Positions 1-6,744 of a DNA stretch of 15,419 nt are shown one piece after another; the stretch's first letter is position 1, and every line of letters begins with the position of its first letter. The notes below the pieces were generated by a model that saw only the letters and a list, made by a program, of their open reading frames with translations, did not search any database and was not told the DNA's origin. A program made the translations under genes and the position numbers. The stretch comes from JASMTM01 sp046483075 (GTDB taxonomy: Bacteria > Thermotogota > Thermotogae > Petrotogales > Kosmotogaceae): contig JAWODV010000098.1 in NCBI GenBank assembly GCA_046483075.1, forward strand, positions 1 through 15,419, read 5' to 3'.

Positions 1-237
1 ATATTATTTTCCTACAAAATAAAACAAATTGTTTTCTACAAAAAAACCTGGTTATGGATAATTCCATTCATTTTAGTGAACTTTCTAGTGGCCAGAACTT
101 CTGAAGTAAGACTCTTTTTACCCCTTTTAGCTTATTCAATTCCTTTTGTAATCAATGGAATAGTTGAAAATATTTTCAAAATCAATAATACATTTCATCC
201 AGTAAATACTGGTAGTGATCGAGGTTCTAAACAATGA
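1..237 (+). CDS. Integral membrane protein, 3' end only (paralogue of the next gene)
   Basis: The reading frame is open from base 1 and ends at the TGA at 235-237, giving the last 78 residues of a protein whose start lies outside the window. It has two hydrophobic stretches, around WIIPFILVNFLVA and LFLPLLAYSIPFVI, so it ends in membrane spans. A 40-residue block (nt 34-153) matches the C-terminal block of the next gene (nt 1347-1466) at 30 of 40 residues, and the nucleotide sequences also align without gaps. The two genes are therefore tandem paralogues. The stop overlaps the next start as ATGA (234-237), which suggests translational coupling. The polytopic character and the E-V-R-L-F-L-P motif recall GT-C-fold-like membrane proteins, but no catalytic function can be assigned from this fragment. 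Confidence 0.85.
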   Translation: MLFSYKIKQIVFYKKTWLWIIPFILVNFLVARTSEVRLFLPLLAYSIPFVINGIVENIFKINNTFHPVNTGSDRGSKQ

Positions 238-1526
238 AAATTACACCAGTAACAAAGAGAATGTTTTTAATCGTTTTTTTATCTCTGATTTTTTCATACA
301 TCTTTACATCAATGACAGTATGGACTACCGATGGAAAATACCTTTTTCTATCGAGGTATCTAAGAATAAATCAGCATAAAAGGATTTTGAATGGTGAGAA
401 TTTTGCGCCAGATCAATACCGATTTGGAAGCTATTATCTTGTAGAACACTTTTTTAAGCATATTCCCATAAGGTGGCTTGATGAATATTCTGCAGAAATA
501 GAAAACATGCTTTTAAATGAAGATTATTGGACTGAAGAAAAGAAAGAACTTGTTGATGCTTACTTTCCTGAAAATGAAAGAGAAATGTTAAAGAATAATC
601 TTACCCAAACTATGAATCAAATTGCCAGTACTCTTTCTGGAGAAAACCCATTTTTAAAAAATTTGATATTAAATTATTTTGAATCTACAAATTGGGAGGT
701 ATATATCTCAGAACCATCAACTACACTTTTATTTATTGGAAATGTTTTACCTGAAGAGGTTGAAACTGCAGTTAAATTGGATAGTGAAAATAACAGAATT
801 ATAAATGGCCATATAACATCCAGATTTTTCTTCTGTTTCCTTACAATGATAATTCTATATAGATTTAGCAGACACTTTGTATCAGCAAAACTCGCGGTTA
901 TTTCTATTTTTGTTTTCCAGTCACTTTTGCCCTTCACAACTTTGTATTTTGGTTGGGAAACATTTATCGGAACAACTCTCTTTTTAAGTGGACTCATTTG
1001 TATCATCGAGAAGAGAACTTTTGTACTACTGACATTATTGGTCATTCTAGGTTCTACTGTTAGACCAGATCATATGGTATTTATTTCCATAATATATTTT
1101 CTGTACTATTTTAAATCAACCACCGAACGAAAATCAGTAATGAAATTCTTTATTAATACTTCACTATTGCTCTTAATTCCTGTTATTTCTATTTTTATTA
1201 TTAGTGTATTCATCTTCCCGCAAGCTGACTATGTTACTGATATATTCCAGTTGAAATATAATTTGACTTATATATGGTCATGGATTTATCCTCTCATTTT
1301 TCTTGCTCTTCCAATTTTATTTTTTAAAGGGATTAATTCATACTACTTTTTTAGAAAAACCTGGTACTGGATAATTCCCTTTATTTTTATGAACTTTCTA
1401 CTGGCAAAAACAGTTGAAGTAAGACTCTTTCTACCCGTAATTGCTTATTCAATACCTTTTGTAATATCTGAACTATGGCTTTCTTTAAGCAAAATTAGTA
1501 CTAAACTTACAACTACTGATACCTAA
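234..1526 (+). CDS. Polytopic membrane protein of unknown function, possibly GT-C glycosyltransferase-like
   Basis: A 430-residue protein. One hydrophobic segment lies at about 10-27. A long hydrophilic, probably extracytoplasmic region of about 165 residues (30-195) follows, then roughly eight or nine hydrophobic segments between 196 and 412. Two features recall bacterial GT-C-like membrane proteins (polyprenyl-phosphate-sugar transferases and relatives): the early motif DQYRFGSYYL (60-69) and the late E-V-R-L-F-L-P (about 395-401). I cannot name a family or a catalytic acid with confidence. The ATG at 234 overlaps the stop of the preceding paralogue; no strong Shine-Dalgarno is visible, in line with coupling. 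Codons are clearly AT-rich (about 31-33% G+C in sampled lines, against 38-45% in the following sufC gene). That would fit acquisition as part of a surface-polysaccharide or accessory cluster, though membrane-protein codon bias contributes. Function is unassigned. Confidence 0.85.
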   Translation: MKITPVTKRMFLIVFLSLIFSYIFTSMTVWTTDGKYLFLSRYLRINQHKRILNGENFAPDQYRFGSYYLVEHFFKHIPIRWLDEYSAEIENMLLNEDYWTEEKKELVDAYFPENEREMLKNNLTQTMNQIASTLSGENPFLKNLILNYFESTNWEVYISEPSTTLLFIGNVLPEEVETAVKLDSENNRIINGHITSRFFFCFLTMIILYRFSRHFVSAKLAVISIFVFQSLLPFTTLYFGWETFIGTTLFLSGLICIIEKRTFVLLTLLVILGSTVRPDHMVFISIIYFLYYFKSTTERKSVMKFFINTSLLLLIPVISIFIISVFIFPQADYVTDIFQLKYNLTYIWSWIYPLIFLALPILFFKGINSYYFFRKTWYWIIPFIFMNFLLAKTVEVRLFLPVIAYSIPFVISELWLSLSKISTKLTTTDT

Positions 1527-1557
1527 TAAATTTGTAGAAATATATAAATCAGTTTAT

Positions 1558-1580
1558 AAAAACTCAGTATTCTGTTTTTC
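1558..1580 (+). terminator. Weak intrinsic terminator candidate after the membrane-protein pair
   Basis: A run of five A (1558-1562) and five T (1575-1579) flank a small CAG-TATT-CTG hairpin, with a two-base bulge (CT) on the left arm. This A-tract, hairpin, T-tract arrangement could terminate transcription in either direction. The G+C core is only three pairs, so the call is weak. It sits 32 nt after the upstream stop codon. Confidence 0.3.
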
Positions 1581-1625
1581 ATCTATGAAACAATCGATTC
1601 ACCTAAAAACTCGATTTAATGACAC

Positions 1626-1674
1626 ATCTATAAATAAAGAGTATCATATAGATAAGTTATAATCTTTTTGGAGG
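1626..1674 (+). promoter_or_regulatory. sufC upstream region: -10 box, inverted repeat and ribosome binding site
   Basis: A perfect TATAAT lies at 1658-1663, 19 nt before the sufC ATG. GGAGG follows at 1670-1674, with an 8-nt gap to the ATG. No good -35 is present at 16-18 nt spacing. A 7-bp inverted repeat, ATCTATA (1626-1632) and TATAGAT (1647-1653), ends just upstream of the -10 box and could be an operator, but AT-rich repeats of this size are common by chance. If the -10 box is used, transcription starts close to the Shine-Dalgarno. Confidence 0.4.
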
Positions 1675-1682
1675 TAATATGA

Positions 1683-2417
1683 ATGATTGAATTAGAAAAC
1701 ATCACACTAATTCGGGATAAAAATACTATCCTTGAAGAGTTATCAGCAAAATTCGAAAAAGACAGGGTTTATGCAGTACTTGGAAACAACGGGGTTGGTA
1801 AATCTTCTCTAGCTTATATAATTATGGGACTTGAGGATTATCGAAATTATAAAGGAACGATAAAATTCAACGAAAAACCTATTGATGATAAAGACATCTT
1901 TGAAAGAGCTAAACTTGGTATTACTTTGGGCTGGCAGGAACCAGCTAGATATGATGGCCTTACTACCAGAGAATATCTCAACCTTGGAGGAAAAATCAAG
2001 GCAACAGAAAAAGAATTGAAAAAAACTCTTGAAATAGTTGGTTTATCTGAAGGCTATTTGAACAGACCTGTCGATTCCTCTCTCAGCGGAGGTGAAAGAA
2101 AAAGGATAGAACTGGCCTCGACAATTTTGCTAAATCCAAAGGTTGTAATTCTGGATGAGCCAGATTCGGGAATTGATCTAATGTCAACAAACATGATCGA
2201 AAGAGTGCTAAATCATCTGAAAAACTCAGGTACAACGGTTATTTTAATTACGCATAGAGAAGAAATTTCATATATGGCAGATGAAGCCTACCTTATGTGT
2301 GGAGGAAAGATAATTGCAAGAGGACAGGTAGACGAAATTGTTACTTTTTATCGGGATATGTGCGATGGCTGCTCCCACATCAATGAACCAAATCAGGGCG
2401 GTGAACTAAACAAATGA
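1683..2417 (+). CDS. sufC: SufC-type ATPase of Fe-S cluster assembly
   Basis: A 244-residue soluble ABC ATPase, close to the usual SufC length of about 250. Visible motifs in order: Walker A GNNGVGKS (34-41), Q-loop glutamine in GWQEP (about 85), signature LSGGE (134-138), Walker B VVILDEPD (154-161) and H-loop histidine in ITHRE (191). SufC binds SufB/SufD-type scaffolds and uses ATP hydrolysis to drive the conformational change that builds an Fe-S cluster. The start is ATG 1683 with GGAGG 8 nt upstream; the ATG at 1679 is out of frame and stops at once. The stop overlaps the next start as ATGA, so SufC and its partner are translationally coupled. Unusual for SufC is a C-terminal CDGC followed by S-H (227-232), a possible metal-binding or redox motif. 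No sufS or sufU is adjacent. The family assignment is firm. Confidence 0.93.
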   Translation: MIELENITLIRDKNTILEELSAKFEKDRVYAVLGNNGVGKSSLAYIIMGLEDYRNYKGTIKFNEKPIDDKDIFERAKLGITLGWQEPARYDGLTTREYLNLGGKIKATEKELKKTLEIVGLSEGYLNRPVDSSLSGGERKRIELASTILLNPKVVILDEPDSGIDLMSTNMIERVLNHLKNSGTTVILITHREEISYMADEAYLMCGGKIIARGQVDEIVTFYRDMCDGCSHINEPNQGGELNK

Positions 2418-3370
2418 TAGAACGTAGATATGATGAAGAATACAAACGAATTGCTGAATACTATAATAAAAGTGGCGGAGATGCTTCCAACCTACTAAAA
2501 AAAGATATTGTATCCGTTATTATAAGCGGCAATGAAGTTATTGGTAGAAATACAGTTGAAGGTGTGGATCTAAAGGTAGAAAAAATTGAAAATGGCATAG
2601 AAATGTGGCTCAACATTGCTGATGATGTTGTTGTTGAAAATCCAGTGCATTTATGTACAGGATACTTGAAACCCGAAGGAACACAGGAAGTATTAATCCA
2701 TGTAAAAGCTGGAAAGCATTCTAAAGTAAATTTTCTATCCCATTGTGTTTTTCCCAATGGCAAAAAATTTACCCACAGAATGATATCTGATTCCCTTCTG
2801 GAAGAAGGAGCAGAGATAGGTTATAAGGATGTTCATTATCATAGCAAAGATGGTGGTGTTACTGTAGAAGCAATATATAATGCCACATTGGAGAAGAATG
2901 CCCGCTATGATAACAGCTTTCATCTAACAAAGACCCGCGTAGGTAAAATGAAGGTTGAAATGAAGGTAGATCTTGGTGAACGAGCTTCCGCCAATATTGA
3001 GACAAAAGTGTATGAAAAATCGGATGATTCTCTCGATATACTTGAAGAACTCAACCTAAACGGAGAAGGATCGTCAGGAATCGCCAAAACAACGGTTTTT
3101 GCTACTGAAAAAAGTAAGGCAAATATTGTTAATAGAGCATTTGGAAATGCTCCATATTCAAGAGGCCACATAGAATGCAACGAAATCGTTAGAGGCGATG
3201 GTGTTAACGTTGGCACTATGCCTGAGCTTTATGTAAAAAATGAGAAAGCTGAATTAACCCATGAAGCTTCGATCGGACGTGTTAATGTAAAACAGCTTGA
3301 AACATTAATGGCAAAAGGATTAACTGAAGAGGAAGCCACTCAGTTAATAGTAAGGGGTATGTTGAAGTAG
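2414..3370 (+). CDS. sufB: SufB/SufD-family Fe-S scaffold protein, short form (SmsB-like)
   Basis: A 318-residue protein of the SufB/SufD beta-helix family, much shorter than E. coli SufB (495). Family signatures include HLCTGYL (80-85 region), SHCVFPNG (109-116), HYH (141-143), HIEC (252-255) and the C-terminal block THEASIGRV...LETLMAKGLTEEEA. By alignment from memory, Cys255 and Glu284 correspond to E. coli SufB Cys405 and Glu434, both important for cluster building; the 29-residue spacing is the same. The protein thus looks like a functional SufB-type scaffold rather than a degenerate SufD. With only sufC beside it, the pair fits the two-gene SUF-like minimal system (SmsCB) described in archaea and anaerobic bacteria. 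It probably forms a homodimer with two SufC. A cysteine desulfurase, if used, must be encoded elsewhere. It starts inside the sufC stop. Confidence 0.9.
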   Translation: MIERRYDEEYKRIAEYYNKSGGDASNLLKKDIVSVIISGNEVIGRNTVEGVDLKVEKIENGIEMWLNIADDVVVENPVHLCTGYLKPEGTQEVLIHVKAGKHSKVNFLSHCVFPNGKKFTHRMISDSLLEEGAEIGYKDVHYHSKDGGVTVEAIYNATLEKNARYDNSFHLTKTRVGKMKVEMKVDLGERASANIETKVYEKSDDSLDILEELNLNGEGSSGIAKTTVFATEKSKANIVNRAFGNAPYSRGHIECNEIVRGDGVNVGTMPELYVKNEKAELTHEASIGRVNVKQLETLMAKGLTEEEATQLIVRGMLK

Positions 3371-3393
3371 ATTACCGACTTATAACTTGAAAC

Positions 3394-3425
3394 TCATCAG
3401 TGTGATGAAAATATTTTTTTCTTTT
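3394..3425 (+). terminator. Likely intrinsic terminator after the suf pair
   Basis: A perfect 6-bp stem, TCATCA (3394-3399) and TGATGA (3403-3408), encloses a GTG loop. Seven T (3414-3420) and further T residues follow after a short AT spacer. It lies 23 nt past the sufB-like stop. The stem is modest in G+C and the T-tract is slightly displaced. Confidence 0.45.
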
Positions 3426-3534
3426 AGAGCTCTTGTAGTAAGATAAAAAACATAAATATTTTTACCAATTCTGACAGAAATTGAATCAAATAGCATAACA
3501 CTGATCGTTTTATTAGAATGGGAGTATTTTTGAG

Positions 3535-4407
3535 ATGAACAAAAAAATAAAGATATTGATTGACAGTACCAGTGATGTTCCTGAAAACTGGTTAAAAGAG
3601 GAAGAAATAGAGCTGGTTCCACTACATATTAATTGGCCAGATGGTGACACGGAAGATGATAATGAAAGAAGTGAAAAAAAACTAAAAGAATACTGGCAAA
3701 GAATTTCAGCGTCAGAAGAATTACCAAAATCATCCCAGCCATCCCCAGCAATGTTCCTTGAAAAATACAAAAAAGCCATCGATGATGGTTATGATGAGAT
3801 AGTTGTTTTCTGTTTGTCAACTGCCATGTCGGGTACATACAACAGTGCATTCATGGTAAAACAGGAAGTTGATATTCCTATACACGTTGTCAATACCAGA
3901 ATGGCAAGTGCCGTAATCCCTCTAATAACAAAAAGGTTCAAAGAGCTTATCAATAAAGGGAAAAATACAGATGAAGCAATAAAACATATAGAAAAAGAAA
4001 TTGATGCAGGAAAATTCAAAGCAATTTTCTATGTATCTAGCTTCGACTTTCTTATAAAAGGCGGTAGGGTCTCGAAATTTCAGGGCTTTGTAGGAAACCT
4101 GCTTAACATAAACGTCGGACTCTATATTAATGAAAAAACAGGAGAAATGATCCCCTTCAAAAAGGTACGTGGAGAAAAGAAAGCGCAAAAATCTCTTATA
4201 ACCAAGACACTGGAATCAGTCCCCAAAGGGTCTACCGTTGATTTAATAATGGTACACGCTGACAATAAAAAAGGTATTGAAAGACTTAATGAGCTTCTAA
4301 CCGATAATTATCACGTTGAATTTGTCGAAGAAACATTTATGGGCAAGGTTATCTCCACTCATGTTGGTCCTGGAACGGCAGGATTTGCACTTTATTGGAG
4401 AAAGTGA
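3535..4407 (+). CDS. DegV-family fatty-acid-binding protein (first of two)
   Basis: A 290-residue protein with DegV hallmarks: the N-terminal strand ending in DST (10-12), SSQPSP (66-71), SGTYNSA (99-105), KGGRVSK (175-181) and C-terminal HVGPG (276-280). DegV proteins bind a long-chain fatty acid between two domains. In Firmicutes they (as FakB) present it to the kinase FakA for phosphorylation and entry into phospholipid synthesis. No fakA-like gene is in the window, so the partner is unknown. The start at ATG 3535 follows a GGGAG at about 3520-3524, with a 10-nt gap, slightly long. The gene stands alone between the suf terminator and the convergent nfn genes. It is divergent in sequence from the second DegV at 8050-8883, so the two may bind different acyl chains. 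The family call is strong; the physiological role is inferred. Confidence 0.9.
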   Translation: MNKKIKILIDSTSDVPENWLKEEEIELVPLHINWPDGDTEDDNERSEKKLKEYWQRISASEELPKSSQPSPAMFLEKYKKAIDDGYDEIVVFCLSTAMSGTYNSAFMVKQEVDIPIHVVNTRMASAVIPLITKRFKELINKGKNTDEAIKHIEKEIDAGKFKAIFYVSSFDFLIKGGRVSKFQGFVGNLLNINVGLYINEKTGEMIPFKKVRGEKKAQKSLITKTLESVPKGSTVDLIMVHADNKKGIERLNELLTDNYHVEFVEETFMGKVISTHVGPGTAGFALYWRK

Positions 4408-4440
4408 TTGTTAATATTTTTCTGAATTATCGAGTTAATG

Positions 4441-5823
4441 TTAGTTGTTTAAATATTCATCTATAGCCTTTGCTGCTATCTTACCTGCTCCCATAGCTTC
4501 GATAACAGTTGCGGAACCAGTGACAATGTCACCACCAGCGTAAACACCTTCAAGATTTGTTTTTGTGGTATCTTTATCCACTTCAATACATGACCAGCGA
4601 TTGAGTTTTAGTCCCTCAAATCCTGTTTTCAAAACTGAATTTGCCTTTTGTCCTATAGCTTCGATTACCATATCAACCGCAAGAGTGAACTCCGAACCTT
4701 CCACGGGTATAGGTCTTCTTCTTCCTGAATCGTCCGGTTCTCCCAGCCCCATTTTCATACATTTCATGGACTTCACATTATTATTTATGTCACCTTCATA
4801 TTTTAATGGTTGCGTGAGCCAGTGAAACTCAACACCTTCTTCTATTGCATGTTGATATTCCTCATAACGTGCAGGCATTTGCTCTTCACTTCTTCGATAA
4901 ACTATCATAACCTTTTTCGCCCCAAGCCTTTTTGCAACTCGCGCAGAATCCATTGAAACATTTCCCGCTCCAATAACTGCAACCCTGTCAAATATCTTTA
5001 TTGGTGTATCATATCTGGGAAACTCATTAGCTTTTAACAAATTCACTCTAGTAAGAAATTCACTTGCAGAATAAATATTGTTGCAATTAGAACCTTCAAT
5101 TCCTAAAAAGCGGGGAGCCCCAGCTCCTATACCAATGAAAATGGCATCGTACTTTTCTTTTAGATAATCAAAGGGTATTGTTCTACCTATTATTTGATTG
5201 TATACAAATTTCACTCCAAAGCTTTCAACATAACTGACCTCTTTTTCTACGACTTTTTTGGGAAGTCTGAAGTTAGGAATTCCGTATATGAGAACGCCAC
5301 CAGATTTATTAAAGGCTTCATAAACCGTCACTTCATATCCCATTTTTGCAAGGTCACCCGAAACAGTCAATCCTGCCGGTCCGGCACCAATAACTGCAAT
5401 TTTCTTATCCTTCTTTTCTTTTAACTCAGGTTCATCCTCATCAATATCAAGATCACCAAGGAAACGTTCCAGCCTGCCAATAGCTACAGGTTTTTTACCT
5501 TTAATATTGTTCAATAAACAGGTCTTTTCACACTGGGTCTCCTGAGGACAAACTCTTCCACTGATAGCTGGTAAATTATTCTGACTTTTCAAGATTCTTA
5601 AGGCTTCTTTGAAATTTTCTCTACTTATCTCTCTGATCATTGCGGGGATATCTATTCCAACGGGACAACCATTCATACAGTTGCTGGTTTTACACTGCAT
5701 ACAACGTTTTGCTTCCTTAATAGCTTCCTCTTCCGTGTACCCCAGAGCAACTTCATCAAAATTCTTTATTCTTTCCTGAGGAACTTGTTCACGCATCTCT
5801 GTTCTATCATCGTTCAAAGCCAC
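4441..5823 (-). CDS. nfnB: NfnB: large subunit of NADH-dependent ferredoxin:NADP+ oxidoreductase
   Basis: A 460-residue flavoprotein related to the small subunit of glutamate synthase. An N-terminal Fe-S domain carries Cys41, 44, 49, 53, 92, 98 and 102. Seven cysteines for two [4Fe-4S] clusters fits the non-cysteine (Glu) ligand known in this family; Glu95 is a candidate. An FAD-binding Rossmann motif follows at GAGPAG (146-151), an NADP(H)-binding motif at GAGNVSMD (285-292), and the C-terminal FAD motif YAGGD (428-432). Together with NfnA it catalyses flavin-based electron bifurcation, interconverting NADPH with NADH and reduced ferredoxin in the cytoplasm. The start is GTG 5823, overlapping the end of nfnA by 10 nt, with GGTGAT as a weak Shine-Dalgarno; an in-frame ATG nine codons later is an alternative. 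A lone gltD-like or sulfide dehydrogenase SudA role is less likely because the partner subunit is adjacent. Confidence 0.93.
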   Translation of the reverse strand: MALNDDRTEMREQVPQERIKNFDEVALGYTEEEAIKEAKRCMQCKTSNCMNGCPVGIDIPAMIREISRENFKEALRILKSQNNLPAISGRVCPQETQCEKTCLLNNIKGKKPVAIGRLERFLGDLDIDEDEPELKEKKDKKIAVIGAGPAGLTVSGDLAKMGYEVTVYEAFNKSGGVLIYGIPNFRLPKKVVEKEVSYVESFGVKFVYNQIIGRTIPFDYLKEKYDAIFIGIGAGAPRFLGIEGSNCNNIYSASEFLTRVNLLKANEFPRYDTPIKIFDRVAVIGAGNVSMDSARVAKRLGAKKVMIVYRRSEEQMPARYEEYQHAIEEGVEFHWLTQPLKYEGDINNNVKSMKCMKMGLGEPDDSGRRRPIPVEGSEFTLAVDMVIEAIGQKANSVLKTGFEGLKLNRWSCIEVDKDTTKTNLEGVYAGGDIVTGSATVIEAMGAGKIAAKAIDEYLNN

Positions 5824-6656
5824 GAAAGATCACCAACTTCTTTCTTAAAATTCTCCAGAGCTTCTTTTTCCTCCTGCTTGTACTGATGTTGACGCTTTAT
5901 CAGTTCATTCCAGTTAACAATTCTTCCATCAAACTCGGGGCCATCTACACAGGTAAACTTCATTTCTCCATTAACTTCCACCCTACATGCCCCGCACATT
6001 CCGGTACCGTCAACCATAATAGGATTCAGTGAAACCATACACGGGATATTTTCTCTTTTTGCTATGGTTGAAACAAATTTCATCATTACAGTAGGACCAA
6101 TAGCCCAAATTCTATCTATTTTGTAATTATTATCAACCAGTTCTTCAAGCCGTTCTGTCACCAGTCCTTTTTTTCCTGCTGTTCCATTGTCCGTTGTGAC
6201 AACTAAATTTTCAGTAAACTTACTTAACTCATTTTCTAAGATAAGTTGTTCTGAAGTTACAGCCCCTATAATAACTGTCAGATTATTACCTTTTTCCTTG
6301 AGCGCTCTGGTTATTGGTAATATTGGTGCTATTCCTATACCGCCTCCAATAACAACAACGTTACCAAAATTATCGACTTCTGTGGGATTACCCAGTGGAC
6401 CCACAACTTCAAGCAAATTAGAACCTTCTTTCATCATTGCAAGTTCATAAGTGGTCTTTCCAATACACTTAACGATAAACCTTGAATAGTTATTCTTTGC
6501 TTCCACAATTGTCAGCGGAATTCTTTCACCATTTTCTGATATTCTTAGAATTGCAAACTGTCCAGCCTGATAATATTTCGGTATGGTGTCGTGTTCTATA
6601 TGAAAATCATAAATCTTTGATGATAATCTCTTTTTGGATATAATCCTGTTGTTCAC
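5814..6656 (-). CDS. nfnA: NfnA: small subunit of NADH-dependent ferredoxin:NADP+ oxidoreductase
   Basis: A 280-residue protein of the ferredoxin-NADP reductase/dihydroorotate dehydrogenase electron-transfer type. An FAD-binding barrel carries RIPLTI (45-50). An NAD-binding domain has GGGIGIAP (104-111). The C-terminal [2Fe-2S] site is DGTGMCGAC (216-224) plus Cys236; the Asp and three Cys match the unusual Asp/Cys3 ligation known for Nfn. It receives electrons from NADH and passes them to NfnB. The GTG start at 6656 has a strong Shine-Dalgarno (GGGAGGG, read on the minus strand) about 7 nt upstream. It is the first gene of the two-gene operon. It is divergent from the sigma-54-type activator gene, with 88 nt between the two start codons. 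The alternative name SudB (sulfide dehydrogenase subunit) exists for close homologues and cannot be separated by sequence alone. Confidence 0.93.
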   Translation of the reverse strand: MNNRIISKKRLSSKIYDFHIEHDTIPKYYQAGQFAILRISENGERIPLTIVEAKNNYSRFIVKCIGKTTYELAMMKEGSNLLEVVGPLGNPTEVDNFGNVVVIGGGIGIAPILPITRALKEKGNNLTVIIGAVTSEQLILENELSKFTENLVVTTDNGTAGKKGLVTERLEELVDNNYKIDRIWAIGPTVMMKFVSTIAKRENIPCMVSLNPIMVDGTGMCGACRVEVNGEMKFTCVDGPEFDGRIVNWNELIKRQHQYKQEEKEALENFKKEVGDLSWL

Positions 6657-6674
6657 CTGTTATCCCTCCCGACT

Positions 6675-6680
6675 ATTTTA
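6675..6680 (-). promoter_or_regulatory. Weak -10 candidate for nfnAB
   Basis: On the minus strand TAAAAT lies 18 nt upstream of the GTG start, the same spacing seen for other genes in this window. No matching -35 is seen at normal distance, so support rests mainly on the repeated spacing. Confidence 0.25.
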
Positions 6681-6720
6681 ATAATATCAGGAATTTACTA
6701 TAGGTGAAAAAAACTGAGTG

Positions 6721-6740
6721 TATAATTTAAAAAGGGGGAA
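6721..6740 (+). promoter_or_regulatory. -10 box and ribosome binding site deciding the activator start
   Basis: TATAAT at 6721-6726 is followed by AAGGGGGAA (6732-6740), 4 nt before the ATG at 6745. This makes ATG 6745 the likely start, rather than the in-frame GTG at 6718, which lies upstream of the -10 box. No convincing -35 is visible. Confidence 0.5.
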
Positions 6741-6744
6741 GTAT

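Noticed and set aside
4408..4440. Bidirectional terminator between the first degV and nfnB
   Set aside because: No stem of five or more pairs followed by a T-tract could be found in the 33-nt gap.
6718..6744. Upstream GTG start adding nine residues to the sigma-54 activator
   Set aside because: The added codons cover the TATAAT and the Shine-Dalgarno, so ATG 6745 is much more likely.
6657..6744. Sigma-54 promoter (-24/-12) between nfnA and the activator
   Set aside because: No TGGCA-type element with a GC dinucleotide at the right spacing is present on either strand. A TGGCAC inside the sufB-like gene near 3211 lacks the matching -12 element.
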